This document shows positions 28,596 to 28,753 of a stretch of 28,753 nucleotides of DNA, piece after piece. How positions within the stretch are numbered: the first letter of the stretch is position 1; each line of letters starts with the position of its first letter. Both the position numbers and the translations under genes were made by a program. The notes beneath the pieces are model-generated. The model did no database searches, was not told the DNA's origin, and worked only from the letters and a program-made list of their open reading frames with translations. Source of the stretch: TMED14 sp041158165. Its GTDB lineage: Bacteria; Bacteroidota; Bacteroidia; Flavobacteriales; Schleiferiaceae. The stretch lies in the NCBI GenBank assembly GCA_041158165.1, contig JBEBBW010000021.1, forward strand, positions 1 to 28,753, in the 5' to 3' direction.

Positions 28596-28753
28596 TTAAG
28601 ATTGGTAGGATTCGATGGGCGCACAGGTGCAGACCAAATTGCGGTCTCCGTAGGCGTCGTCAACGCGGCGCACCGCAGGCCACACCTTGTTTTCAAGCGA
28701 GTCCGCCATCGGGTAGCCCGCCTGCTGGCGACTGTACGGAAGCGACCACTCCT
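28596..28753 (-). CDS. gcvP: Glycine dehydrogenase (decarboxylating), P-protein, C-terminal fragment
   Basis: The window ends inside this gene; 51 residues and the TAA stop remain. The fragment contains LPYSRQQAGYPMADSLENKV, then the signature WPAVRRVDDAYGDRNLVCTC and finally APIESYQS, which is the conserved GcvP C-terminus. P-protein is the PLP-dependent decarboxylase of the glycine cleavage system. Only this end is present, so the integrity of the rest cannot be judged. Confidence 0.93.
   Translation of the reverse strand, partial: EWSLPYSRQQAGYPMADSLENKVWPAVRRVDDAYGDRNLVCTCAPIESYQS

Noticed and set aside
1..28753. tRNA, rRNA, riboswitch, phage, toxin-antitoxin or defence genes
   Set aside because: No cloverleaf-like sequence, no such gene family and no compositional break was seen on either strand.

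Overview
The window looks like a chromosomal segment of a gliding, type IX secretion (T9SS)-bearing member of Bacteroidota, most likely order Flavobacteriales, with unusually high GC for that group (roughly 55-60% by eye). The evidence is a GldD C-terminus at the left edge, two secreted proteins with T9SS-type C-terminal sorting domains, DUF4286, Kdo-LPS genes, and Bacteroidota -7 promoter elements (TAnnTTTG) in front of many genes. Gene density is very high. I see no tRNA, rRNA, CRISPR array, prophage or insertion sequence, and no obvious compositional island.

Layout. 1-2093: end of gldD, convergent with heme A synthase (ctaA), which diverges from an EamA/DMT exporter across only 31 bp. 2101-2243: two octamer-repeat arrays in opposite orientation around a bidirectional terminator. 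2252-5608: a two-gene M16 protease operon on the minus strand (one subunit with the zinc site, one without). 5760-6464: ribosomal proteins L21 and L27. 6542-10607: serS, a small lipoprotein, DUF4286, a third M16 protease and an O-methyltransferase, packed as one unit. 10647-14512 (minus): a T9SS-exported protein, rmlB and kdsB, tightly coupled. 14623-19088 (minus): aminotransferase, UDP-glucose dehydrogenase, UDP-glucuronate decarboxylase and galE-type epimerase, coupled by 4-nt overlaps or a 4-nt gap. 19154-21108 (plus): an outer-membrane barrel protein and Kdo transferase. 21105-25134 (minus): recA, TPR lipoprotein and oligopeptidase B. 25258-26408: bcp and nth, divergent. 26525-28753 (minus): a second T9SS cargo and the end of gcvP.

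How the genes work together. About 10 kb (10.6-21.1 kb) serves the cell surface: activated sugars (dTDP-4-keto-6-deoxyglucose, UDP-GlcA, UDP-xylose and probably an amino sugar), CMP-Kdo supply and Kdo transfer to lipid A, plus an outer-membrane protein and a T9SS cargo. This fits LPS synthesis of the kind on which T9SS cargo are anchored. The rest is housekeeping: translation, recombination, base-excision repair, peroxide defence, proteolysis and heme A.

The most unusual signals are not gene families. First, 8-bp tandem arrays (GCT[A/G]GTT[A/G]) sit directly at gene 3' ends in the sense orientation of the upstream gene and in two cases supply the stop codon. Second, many -7 promoter elements lie only 4-7 nt before the start codon, implying leaderless mRNAs. 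Third, the endonuclease III has lost all four Fe-S cluster cysteines. No clearly new defence or mobile system was found.
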